Shown: positions 39,159 through 47,018 of the stretch, one piece after another
Position numbering within the stretch: position 1 is the stretch's first letter
Layout: each line of letters starts with the position of its first letter
Assembly: GCF_011753055.1 (NCBI RefSeq)
Contig: NZ_VWWJ01000003.1
Span: 248,001 to 312,000, forward strand
DNA length: 64,000 nt
Direction: 5' to 3'
From: Burkholderia sp. Ax-1719
GTDB lineage: Bacteria > Pseudomonadota > Gammaproteobacteria > Burkholderiales > Burkholderiaceae
Notes under the pieces: generated by a model
The model's database searches: none
Told to the model about the DNA's origin: nothing
What the model saw: the letters and a program-made list of their open reading frames with translations, nothing else
Translations under genes and position numbers: made by a program

Positions 39159-41255
39159 ATGGCAATTACTTCCTCCGATAATCCGCTGCTCGATTTTTCC
39201 GGCCTGCCGCGCTTTGGCGAGATCCGTCCCGAACACGTGACGCCCGCGCTCGACGTGCTGCTCGCCAACGCCAGCGCCGCCGTCGAACGCGCTGCGCAGC
39301 CGATGACGCCCGCGCAATGGAGCGACGTGGTCGAACCGGTCGAGCGCGTCACCGAACCGCTCTCGCGCGCCTGGGGCGTGATCGGCCACCTGAACGCCGT
39401 CGCCGATACACCCGAACTGCGCGCCGTCTATGGCGAAAACCTGCCGCGCGTGACCGAATTCTGGTCGAGCGTCGGCCAGAATCTGGCGCTGTACGAGAAG
39501 TACAAGGCCATCACGAATCACAACTCGTTCCAGCTGCTCACGAGCGAGCGCAAGAAGATTCTCGATAACGCCCTGCGCGACTTCCGCCTCTCGGGCGCGG
39601 AACTGCCCGAAGACCAGAAGCCGCGTTTCGCCGAACTGCAGGAGCGCCAGGCCGCGCTCTCGAAGGCGTTCTCGGATCACGTGCTGGACGCGACCAACGC
39701 CTACGCGTTCTACGCCAAGGACGAAAGCGAACTGGCCGGCCTGCCCGAAGACGTGATCGCCGCCGCGCGCGAAGCCGCCGAGCGCGAGAACAAGGAAGGC
39801 TACAAGTTCACGCTGCACTTCCCGTCGTATTTCCCGGTGCTGCAGTACTCGGAAAACCGCGCGATGCGCGAGACGATGTACCGCGCCTATGTTACGCGCG
39901 CGTCCGAACTCGGCCCGGTCTATGGCGGCGGCAAGCCCGAATGGGACAACACCGCAATCGTCGACGAGCAACTGAAGCTGCGAACCGAAGAAGCGAAGAT
40001 GCTCGGCTACAACAACTTCGCCGAAGTCTCGCTCACGCCGAAGATGGCCGAAACGCCCGCGCAGGTCATGAGCTTCCTCGAAGACCTGGCTACGCGCGCG
40101 CGTCCGCATGCGGAAAAGGACTGGCAGGAACTGAAGGACTTTGCCGCCAGCGAACTGGGCCTCACGCAGCTCGAACCGTGGGACATGGCTTTCGCGGCTG
40201 AGCGCCTGCGCCAGAAGCGCTATTCGTTCTCGGAAAACGAGGTCAAGCAATACTTCCCCGAAGACTTCGTGCTCAAGGGCCTGTTCAAGGTTACGGAAAC
40301 GCTCTTCGGCGTGCGTATCCGCGATGACAGCGCGCCGGTCTGGAACGACGACGTGCGCTTCTTCCGCGTCGAGAACGCCGACGGCACGCTGGTCGCGCAG
40401 TTCTATCTCGACCTCTACGCACGCGAAGGCAAGCGCGGTGGCGCATGGATGGACGACGCGCGCTCGCGCCGCAAGCTCGACGCCAACGGCGTGCAGACGC
40501 CGGTTGCGTACCTCACCTGCAACTTCTCCGCGCCGGTGGGCGGCCGTCCGGCCTGCTTCACGCACGACGAAGTCATCACGCTGTTCCATGAGTTCGGCCA
40601 CGGCCTGCATCACATGCTCACGCGTGTCGATGAACTGTCGGTCTCGGGCATCAATGGCGTGGAGTGGGACGCGGTGGAACTGCCCTCGCAGTTCATGGAG
40701 AACTTCTGCTGGGAATGGGACGTTCTCACCGAAATGACCTCGCATGTCGAAACCGCCAAGCCGCTGCCGCGCGAGCTGTTCGACAAGATGATCGCCGCGA
40801 AGAACTTCCAGAGCGGTCTGGGCACGCTGCGCCAGATCGTGTTCTCGATGTTCGACATGGCGCTGCACGTGGATTTCGATGCCTCGAAGGGCAAGAGCGT
40901 CAACGACCTCGCACGCGAGATCAACGAGCGCTATCACGTGATCGCGCAAGCGCCGTTCTCGCGCTGGCCGAATACGTTCAGCCACATCTTCGCGGGCGGC
41001 TACGCGGCGGGCTACTACAGCTACAAGTGGGCGGAAGTGCTGTCCGCCGATGCGTATGCGGCGTTCGAAGAAGCCGCGCAGGCCGCGAAGTCGAGCGTCC
41101 TCGATCCGGCCACCGGCACGCGTTATCGCCAGGAGATTCTGGAAGTGGGCGGCAGCCGCCCGGCGATGGAATCGTTCAAGGCGTTCCGCGGCCGCGAGCC
41201 GAATATCGACGCGCTGCTGCGTCATAACGGCATGGAGCAGCCGCCGGCGCAATAA
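39159..41255 (+). CDS. prlC: M3 family oligopeptidase A (oligopeptidase)
   Basis: Cytosolic zinc metallopeptidase that degrades short peptides, including cleaved signal peptides. The 698-residue protein carries the zinc motif FHEFGHGLHHM (first His at residue 477) and the downstream glutamate ligand region (VEWDAVELPSQFMENFCWE). A C-terminal AGGYAAGYYSYKWAEVLSAD also matches M3A. ATG 39159 is chosen because MAITSSDNPLLDFSGLPRF matches family starts and AAGGAA stands upstream; the longer frame is not supported. Followed by a strong terminator. Confidence 0.95.
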   Translation: MAITSSDNPLLDFSGLPRFGEIRPEHVTPALDVLLANASAAVERAAQPMTPAQWSDVVEPVERVTEPLSRAWGVIGHLNAVADTPELRAVYGENLPRVTEFWSSVGQNLALYEKYKAITNHNSFQLLTSERKKILDNALRDFRLSGAELPEDQKPRFAELQERQAALSKAFSDHVLDATNAYAFYAKDESELAGLPEDVIAAAREAAERENKEGYKFTLHFPSYFPVLQYSENRAMRETMYRAYVTRASELGPVYGGGKPEWDNTAIVDEQLKLRTEEAKMLGYNNFAEVSLTPKMAETPAQVMSFLEDLATRARPHAEKDWQELKDFAASELGLTQLEPWDMAFAAERLRQKRYSFSENEVKQYFPEDFVLKGLFKVTETLFGVRIRDDSAPVWNDDVRFFRVENADGTLVAQFYLDLYAREGKRGGAWMDDARSRRKLDANGVQTPVAYLTCNFSAPVGGRPACFTHDEVITLFHEFGHGLHHMLTRVDELSVSGINGVEWDAVELPSQFMENFCWEWDVLTEMTSHVETAKPLPRELFDKMIAAKNFQSGLGTLRQIVFSMFDMALHVDFDASKGKSVNDLAREINERYHVIAQAPFSRWPNTFSHIFAGGYAAGYYSYKWAEVLSADAYAAFEEAAQAAKSSVLDPATGTRYRQEILEVGGSRPAMESFKAFRGREPNIDALLRHNGMEQPPAQ

Positions 41256-41283
41256 ACGCGCTGCGCTGTGTCGCTGCCAAATG

Positions 41284-41315
41284 AACCGCGCACTTCACCG
41301 TGCGCGGTTTTTTAT
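41284..41315 (+). terminator. terminator of the M3 peptidase gene
   Basis: AACCGCGCAC / GTGCGCGGTT with a six-base loop, followed by TTTTTTATTG. It lies between converging genes; the T-run favours the plus strand. Confidence 0.87.
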
Positions 41316-41326
41316 TGCGTGGCGTT

Positions 41327-42613
41327 CTAGCGCTGCAGTTTGAAATCGACGCTATCGGGCCGCCCGTCGAGCGTCAACGACGCGCGTTGCGCCGGTTGCC
41401 GGCTCACGATCTTGCCGCGACTCACCACAGCCAGGCGCGCCGCGCGTAGCCGGATCGCTTCGATTGGATCGCGTGCGTCGAGCACCACCAGATTCGCTGC
41501 GCCGCCTGGCGCGACGCCATAGCCTTCCAGGCCGAGGATCTGCGCGGGATTCACCGTCACCGCATCAAAGCACGCACGCGACGCCTCCACGCCCGTCATC
41601 TGCGCAACGTGCAGCCCCATCTGCGCGACTTCGAGCATGTCGCCCGAACCCAGGCTGTACCACGGGTCCATCACGCAATCGTGGCCAAACGCGACCGTCA
41701 CGCCCGCCGCCATCAATTCAGGCACGCGCGTCATGCCGCGGCGCTTCGGATAGGTATCGGCGCGACCTTGCAGCGTGATGTTGATGAGCGGATTCGCAAT
41801 CGCGGCTACGCCCGATTCGCGCATCAGCGGAATCAGCTTGCTCACGTAGTAGTTGTCCATCGAATGCATCGACGTGAGATGCGAGCCCGTCACGCGCCCC
41901 TGCAAACCGAGGCGATGCGTGTGCGCCGCGAGCGTTTCGATATGGCGCGAGAGCGGGTCGTCGGATTCGTCGCAATGCATGTCGACGCGCAGGCCCCTCT
42001 CTGCCGCGAATTCGCACAGCAGCCGCACCGATTCCGCGCCATCGGCCATGGTGCGCTCGAAGTGCGGAATGCCGCCCACCACGTCGACGCCCATCGCGAT
42101 CGCTCGCTTGAGATTGTCGAACGCGCCCGCGCTGCGCAGCACGCCATCCTGCGGAAACGCCACCAGTTGCAGATCGAGATACGGCGCGACGCGACGCTTC
42201 ACTTCCAGCAGCGCTTCGACCGCCAGCAGTCGCGGATCGCAGACATCGACATGCGAGCGGATCGCCAGCAGCCCGCGCGCAACGGCCCAGTCGCAGTACT
42301 GCAGCGCACGCTCGACCAGCGCCTCCTGCGTGAGATGCGGCTTGAGTTCGCCCCACAGCGCGATGCCCTCCAGCAGCGTGCCGGATGCGTTCACGCGCGG
42401 CAGACCGTAAGAGAGCGTGGCGTCCATATGGAAATGCGCGTCGATGAACGGAGCGCTCACCAGCGAACCGGCCGCGTCGATTTCCTCGCGCGCCTGCGTA
42501 TCCAGCCGTGCTTCGACGGCGGCGATGCGCCCCGCCTCGATGCCGATATCAACCGTGGCATGTCCAGCGGGATGGCCATGCGCGAGCACGGCGCGGCGAA
42601 TGATCAGGTCCAT
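41327..42613 (-). CDS. codA: cytosine deaminase (CodA-like amidohydrolase)
   Basis: Metal-dependent amidohydrolase converting cytosine to uracil for pyrimidine salvage. The 428-residue protein has the metal motif DAHFHMDATLSYGLPRVNAS, RSHVDVCDPR, MHCDESDDPLSRHIE with the catalytic glutamate, TGSHLTSMHS and AFGHDCVMDPWYSLGSGD with the metal aspartate. These match E. coli CodA point by point. Start ATG 42613 has GGAG at good distance. No cytosine permease (codB) is adjacent, so uptake would need a transporter elsewhere. Related deaminases acting on other azines are a weaker alternative. Confidence 0.88.
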   Translation of the reverse strand: MDLIIRRAVLAHGHPAGHATVDIGIEAGRIAAVEARLDTQAREEIDAAGSLVSAPFIDAHFHMDATLSYGLPRVNASGTLLEGIALWGELKPHLTQEALVERALQYCDWAVARGLLAIRSHVDVCDPRLLAVEALLEVKRRVAPYLDLQLVAFPQDGVLRSAGAFDNLKRAIAMGVDVVGGIPHFERTMADGAESVRLLCEFAAERGLRVDMHCDESDDPLSRHIETLAAHTHRLGLQGRVTGSHLTSMHSMDNYYVSKLIPLMRESGVAAIANPLINITLQGRADTYPKRRGMTRVPELMAAGVTVAFGHDCVMDPWYSLGSGDMLEVAQMGLHVAQMTGVEASRACFDAVTVNPAQILGLEGYGVAPGGAANLVVLDARDPIEAIRLRAARLAVVSRGKIVSRQPAQRASLTLDGRPDSVDFKLQR

Positions 42614-42816
42614 GTGGGGCTCCTTGCGGGCGCGTTGTTCTGGCGTGTCGTTCTGGCACGGCATGTCGATTCTATCGGCGACAGAAATCATCGGCCAGAT
42701 CGATTGTCCGCACTTGCACCCTTCACCGTATCGTGACAGCCCAGCGCAACCGTACCTGTACAGTCGACGCGCCACGCCTATACTCGTGCGGACACTTCAA
42801 CCATTCGGTGCGGGCA

Positions 42817-43512
42817 ATGAAGACAATCGGCGTGATTGGCGGGATGAGCTGGGAATCGTCCGCGGAGTATTACCGGCTGCTCAACAGCGGCATGAAGGCG
42901 CGCCTGGGCGGCCATCACAACGCGCGCAGCCTGATGGCGACCGTCGATTTCGCGGAGATCGAAGCCTTGCAGCGCAGCGGCGACTGGGACGCGCTCGGCG
43001 TGCTGATGGCGCAGGCCGCGCGGCAACTGGAGCGCGGCGGCGCGGGCATCGTACTGCTGGCGACGAACACGATGCATCGCGTGTGCGCGTCGATCGAAGC
43101 CGCGATCACGATCCCCTTCCTGCATATCGCCGATCCGACCGGCGCGGCCTTGCGTGCAGCAGGCGTCACGCGCGTGGGCTTGCTGGGCACGCGCTATACG
43201 ATGGAGCAGGATTTTTACGTGGGCCGCCTGCGCGAGGTGCACGGCATCGAGGCCATCGTGCCCGAAGCCGATGGCCGCGACGACGTGCATCGCATCATCT
43301 ACGACGAGTTGTGCCACGGCAAGGTGAAGGACGATTCGCGCGTGGTGTATCAGCGTGAAATCGACGCGCTGGCTGCGCGCGGTGCGCAGGGCGTGATTCT
43401 CGGCTGCACGGAGATTACCTTGCTGATCGGCGCGAAGGATTCGGCGCTGCCCGTATTCGACACGACCGCGTTGCACGCGCAAGCGGCCGTGGACTGGGCA
43501 TTGCAGGACTGA
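42817..43512 (+). CDS. aspartate/glutamate racemase family protein, YgeA-like
   Basis: PLP-independent amino-acid racemase of 231 residues. Recognised by IGGMSWESSAEYYRLLN at the N-terminus, LLATNTMHRV at the first catalytic loop and ILGCTEITLLIG at the second. The first catalytic position is threonine, not cysteine, as in E. coli YgeA, while the second cysteine is present. So it is probably a broad-specificity racemase rather than a classic aspartate racemase. Start ATG 42817 gives the family N-terminus. It is divergent from codA with about 200 bases between the starts. Confidence 0.87.
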   Translation: MKTIGVIGGMSWESSAEYYRLLNSGMKARLGGHHNARSLMATVDFAEIEALQRSGDWDALGVLMAQAARQLERGGAGIVLLATNTMHRVCASIEAAITIPFLHIADPTGAALRAAGVTRVGLLGTRYTMEQDFYVGRLREVHGIEAIVPEADGRDDVHRIIYDELCHGKVKDDSRVVYQREIDALAARGAQGVILGCTEITLLIGAKDSALPVFDTTALHAQAAVDWALQD

Positions 43513-43521
43513 GCGCAGCGG

Positions 43522-43998
43522 TTAGGGGTTCGTCGACACATCTTTCGACGCGCGCAGCGTGAAACGCTTGCCGTCGAATGCGTAGTAATAGGTGCCGTGT
43601 TCAGCGCTTTCGTTGCGGCTGCCGCGAATCACCAGCAGGCAACTATCGGCTTGATACTTTAGCGGCTCGGTCACGTCGAGCGGCCAGTCTGACACGCTGA
43701 ACGGCAACGACGTCACGCGTCCTGTTGACTTGTCGATGGCGGCGGCCATGACGCAACCGCTGCCGCAGCCCCACTGCGCGAGAACATAGTGGCCCGCGAA
43801 ATCGACCGGCTGCATAGATGCCTCACGAATCGCGCTGCGATATTGACGCGCACGCGCATCGGAAAACAGCAGAGGCGGCGTGGCGTGTTTCGCTTTGACG
43901 ATGGCCGGACAATCGGAGAATTGGGGAGTGTGTGCGCACGCGATGCCTGACATCGCTCCGGCGGCCAGCACGGTCAGAATGCCGAATGTTCGGATCAT
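43522..43998 (-). CDS. secreted protein of unknown function
   Basis: A 158-residue protein not recognised. It has a clear signal peptide (MIRTFGILTVLAAGAMSGI, cleavage after ACA) and a mature part of about 135 residues. A conserved-looking core reads VDFAGHYVLAQWGCGSGCV, with cysteines in CGSGC and others at about residues 29 and 119 that may form disulfides. The tail YYYAFDGKRFTLRASK looks beta-rich. It is convergent with the racemase gene, ten bases apart. No partner gene gives a clue; stand-alone periplasmic protein. Confidence 0.65.
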   Translation of the reverse strand: MIRTFGILTVLAAGAMSGIACAHTPQFSDCPAIVKAKHATPPLLFSDARARQYRSAIREASMQPVDFAGHYVLAQWGCGSGCVMAAAIDKSTGRVTSLPFSVSDWPLDVTEPLKYQADSCLLVIRGSRNESAEHGTYYYAFDGKRFTLRASKDVSTNP

Positions 43999-44056
43999 GA
44001 TGATCAGTCGCCGTAAGGGTGTTGGCGAAACACAAACTGGCGCGCAGAAAACAAAA

Positions 44057-44087
44057 AAGGGTTACACGCCGATGCGTTGTAACCCTT
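44057..44087 (-). terminator. terminator of tRNA-fMet
   Basis: AAGGGTTACA / TGTAACCCTT stem of 10 bp with an 11-base loop, followed on the minus strand by TTTTGTTTTC. It lies 23 bases after the tRNA 3' end. Confidence 0.82.
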
Positions 44088-44110
44088 GATTGCTTCTGAC
44101 AGAACAGCTT

Positions 44111-44187
<77 letters not shown>

Positions 44188-44203
44188 TCCGTCAGAGAAA
44201 AGA

Positions 44204-44232
44204 ATTATAGGGTGGCACTGTCATAACGTCAA
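44204..44232 (-). promoter_or_regulatory. promoter of tRNA-fMet
   Basis: On the minus strand: -35 TTGACG (44232-44227), 17-bp spacer, -10 TATAAT (44209-44204). Transcription would begin about 10 bases before the mature 5' end. Confidence 0.85.
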
Positions 44233-44320
44233 CACTTATTTTTGATAGGTCTTCTGGCGAGTGAAACATGCGCGCCTCCAACGACCGGCACGATTCACAA
44301 TTACTTCGGATTCCAGACCA

Positions 44321-44857
44321 TTATTTCGCGTCGTCGTTCAACAGCGCAGGCAACGCATCGGCCCATTCGAGCCACGTCTCCTGCGTGCGAATCCCCGCCT
44401 TGAGAATCGCATACTGCAACTGCTGCCCGCGCGTAAGCGATGGCGCGCCGAAGTCGCGTTGTTCGATGGCGCGATAGGTGTCGAGCCGCTCGCGCGCATC
44501 GGCGATCATCTGCTCCACTTGCGTGGCAAGACCCAGCGGCCCGATCACTGCATCGGCGCGTAGCTTGAGCAGCAGCAGATTGCGGTCGTCCACATCCAGA
44601 CGCGTTTCGCGCGCCCATCGCGCCACCTCCTCGCGTCCGACCGGCAATACGCGATACACCTTTTTGCGCGTCGCCGCCGCGTCCTCTTCGACCACCGCCA
44701 CCCAGCCCGCTTCCACCATGCGTCCGAGTTCGCGATAAATCTGCTGATGCGTGGCCTGCCAGAAGTACGCAATCGCGCGGTCAAAGCGCCGCGCGAGGTC
44801 GTAACCGGACGACGGCTTTTCCAGCAGGGCAATGAGGATGGCGTGGGGCGTAGACAT
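44321..44857 (-). CDS. PadR family transcriptional regulator
   Basis: A 178-residue repressor with an N-terminal PadR winged HTH (MSTPHAILIALLEKPSSGYD, QIYRELGRMVEAGWV) and a C-terminal helical dimerisation domain of the Vir_act_alpha_C type (QVEQMIADARERLDTYRAIEQ). It is divergent from a nitronate monooxygenase gene, and a long palindrome lies between them. The effector is unknown; a nitro or phenolic compound is possible. Confidence 0.9.
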   Translation of the reverse strand: MSTPHAILIALLEKPSSGYDLARRFDRAIAYFWQATHQQIYRELGRMVEAGWVAVVEEDAAATRKKVYRVLPVGREEVARWARETRLDVDDRNLLLLKLRADAVIGPLGLATQVEQMIADARERLDTYRAIEQRDFGAPSLTRGQQLQYAILKAGIRTQETWLEWADALPALLNDDAK

Positions 44858-44915
44858 GCGCCGATTCTAAACCACGCGTTCCGCGATACCGCCCCGGTTA
44901 AAACCCGAGCGCGCC

Positions 44916-44939
44916 TACTATGCAACCAGTTGCATAGTA
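44916..44939. promoter_or_regulatory. 24-bp palindrome, probable PadR operator
   Basis: TACTATGCAAC and GTTGCATAGTA are perfect inverted 11-mers separated by CA. The ATGCA/TGCAT core resembles sites of PadR-type regulators such as AphA. It is about 60 bases from the regulator's start and 90 from the monooxygenase start, so one site could control both. Confidence 0.7.
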
Positions 44940-45028
44940 TTCGGCGCTTTGCTATGTTTGGCGACACCAACAACACGACGGCGGCCCGCCCAGACGCCAG
45001 GGCCGCCGGTTCCGTTCAGGAGATACGC

Positions 45029-46009
45029 ATGTCCTTGCCCGCCGTCCTGCGCCGCGGCCTGTCGATTCCCGTCGTCGGCTCGCCGCTGTTCATCATCTCG
45101 AATCCCGATCTCGTGATCGCGCAGTGCAAGGCGGGCGTGGTTGGCTCGTTCCCCGCACTCAACGCCCGCCCCGAGCACGTGCTGGGCGAATGGCTCGACC
45201 GCATCACCACCGAACTCGCCGAATACAACGCGAAGCATCCTGACGCGCCGGCCGCGCCGTTCGCCGTGAACCAGATCGTCCACAAGTCCAACGACCGTCT
45301 GGAACACGATCTGGGCATCTGCGCGCAGTACAAGGTGCCCATCGTCATCACGTCGCTGGGCGCGCGCGCCGAAGTCAACGATGCGATTCACGCATGGGGC
45401 GGCATCGTGCTGCACGACGTGATCAACAACACGTTCGCGAAGAAGGCGATCGAGAAAGGTGCGGACGGCCTGATCGCCGTCGCCGCCGGTGCGGGCGGCC
45501 ACGCGGGCACGCTTTCGCCGTTCGCGCTGATCCACGAGATCCGCGAATGGTTCGACGGTCCGCTGCTGCTGTCGGGCGCGATTGGCAATGGCAATGCGAT
45601 TCTTGCGGCGCAAGCGGCGGGCGCGGATCTCGCGTATATCGGCTCGGCGTTCATCGCCACGCAGGAAGCCAATGCAGTCGAGGCCTACAAGCAGATGATC
45701 GTCGAGAGCAGCGCCGCCGATATCGTCTATTCGAATCTCTTCACCGGCGTCCACGGCAACTATCTGCGCCCGAGCATCGTGGCGAGCGGCCTCGATCCGG
45801 ACGCGCTGCCGGAATCGGATCCGTCGAAGATGAGCTTCGCGTCGAGCGGCGCGAAGGCATGGAAGCACATCTGGGGTTCGGGCCAGGGCATCGGCGCGGT
45901 CAAGAGCGTGATGCCGGCCGCCGATCTGGTGGCGCGTCTGAAGCGCGAATACGAGGCGGCGCGCGAGCGGCTCGGTGTGGTGTCCGAAACGCAGGCGGCC
46001 GTTGCCTGA
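45029..46009 (+). CDS. nitronate monooxygenase
   Basis: FMN enzyme that oxidises alkyl nitronates such as propionate-3-nitronate. The 326-residue TIM-barrel protein has PVVGSPLFIISNPDLVIAQC at the N-terminus, GAGGHAGTLSPFALIHEIRE with the catalytic-type histidine, and GADLAYIGSAFIAT for FMN phosphate. Start ATG 45029 has CAGGAG seven bases upstream; the longer frame runs through the operator and the divergent gene. Probably regulated by the divergent PadR protein. Confidence 0.92.
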   Translation: MSLPAVLRRGLSIPVVGSPLFIISNPDLVIAQCKAGVVGSFPALNARPEHVLGEWLDRITTELAEYNAKHPDAPAAPFAVNQIVHKSNDRLEHDLGICAQYKVPIVITSLGARAEVNDAIHAWGGIVLHDVINNTFAKKAIEKGADGLIAVAAGAGGHAGTLSPFALIHEIREWFDGPLLLSGAIGNGNAILAAQAAGADLAYIGSAFIATQEANAVEAYKQMIVESSAADIVYSNLFTGVHGNYLRPSIVASGLDPDALPESDPSKMSFASSGAKAWKHIWGSGQGIGAVKSVMPAADLVARLKREYEAARERLGVVSETQAAVA

Positions 46010-46018
46010 TCGTCGCTA

Positions 46019-46050
46019 ACGGGAGCGCCACACAGCGCTCCCGTCTTCCC
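46019..46050 (+). terminator. probable terminator of the nitronate monooxygenase gene
   Basis: ACGGGAGCGC / GCGCTCCCGT, a perfect 10-bp stem with a six-base loop just after the stop. The following CTTCCCG is a weak T-run. Confidence 0.55.
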
Positions 46051-46154
46051 GGACGCGAAACGCCCGGCCCACGCTGCGTGGCCGGGCGCGGCCCAAGCGG
46101 CTATAGTGCGGTATCCGCACATTTACCCGCTTGGCTTGTCCAACTGATCAACTC

Positions 46155-46940
46155 ATGAAAATCGCGACCTGGAACGTCAATTCCCTCAAAGTCCGTCTGC
46201 AGCACGTTATCGACTGGCTCGGCGAAAGCAAGGTCGACGCGCTCTGCCTGCAGGAGCTCAAGCTCACCGACGACAAATTCCCGCGCGCCGAACTCGAAGC
46301 GCAGGGCTATCGCAGCTGGTTCGCGGGCCAAAAGACCTATAACGGCGTGGCCATTCTCGTGCGCGACACCCTCGCCGTCGACGACGTCACGGTCGTGCGC
46401 AACATTCCCGGCTTCGAAGATCCGCAGCAGCGCGTAATCGCAGCGACGGTAGACGGCGTGCGTCTCGTGAGCGCCTATTTCCCGAACGGCCAGGCGCCGG
46501 GCACGGAGAAGTTCGCCTACAAGCTGGCGTGGCTCGACGCAATGCACGACTGGCTCGCGCAGGAAATGCAGACGTATCCGAAGCTTGCGCTACTCGGCGA
46601 TTACAACATCGCGCCGGAAGACCGCGACGTGCATGACCCGAAGGCGTGGGAAGGCCAGAATCTGGTGTCGCCCGAAGAGCGCGCCCAGTTCGAGCGGCTG
46701 ATTGCGCTTGGCTTCGTCGATTCGTATCGACAGTTCGAGCAGCCCGAGAAAATGTTCACGTGGTGGGATTACCGCATGTTCGCGTTCCGCCGCAACGCGG
46801 GCCTGCGTATCGACCATATCCTTCTCTCGCCCGCGCTCGCACCCGCGCTCGTGTCGTGCGAGATCGACAAGGTGCCGCGCAAGTGGGAACAGCCGTCCGA
46901 CCATACGCCGGTTATCGCGGATCTCAATCTCGCGGGCTGA
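46155..46940 (+). CDS. xth: exodeoxyribonuclease III
   Basis: AP endonuclease and 3'-5' exonuclease in base-excision repair. The 261-residue protein carries the family motifs KIATWNVNSLKVRL, LCLQELKLTDD with the metal glutamate, LLGDYNIAPEDRDVHDP with the catalytic Asp/Asn, GLRIDHILLS and SDHTPVIADL with the C-terminal Asp-His. Start ATG 46155 gives the family N-terminus. Single gene with a shared downstream terminator. Confidence 0.96.
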   Translation: MKIATWNVNSLKVRLQHVIDWLGESKVDALCLQELKLTDDKFPRAELEAQGYRSWFAGQKTYNGVAILVRDTLAVDDVTVVRNIPGFEDPQQRVIAATVDGVRLVSAYFPNGQAPGTEKFAYKLAWLDAMHDWLAQEMQTYPKLALLGDYNIAPEDRDVHDPKAWEGQNLVSPEERAQFERLIALGFVDSYRQFEQPEKMFTWWDYRMFAFRRNAGLRIDHILLSPALAPALVSCEIDKVPRKWEQPSDHTPVIADLNLAG

Positions 46941-46970
46941 TCGCATCGATTGCGTCGGCAGTGCAATAAA

Positions 46971-47001
46971 AAACGGGCGGCCTTCAAAGCCGCCCGTTTC
47001 T
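46971..47001. terminator. bidirectional terminator between xth and the S9 peptidase gene
   Basis: ACGGGCGGC / GCCGCCCGT stem with flanking A- and T-runs on both sides; it lies between converging genes. Confidence 0.82.
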
Positions 47002-47018
47002 CATTCATCGCGGTGAAA

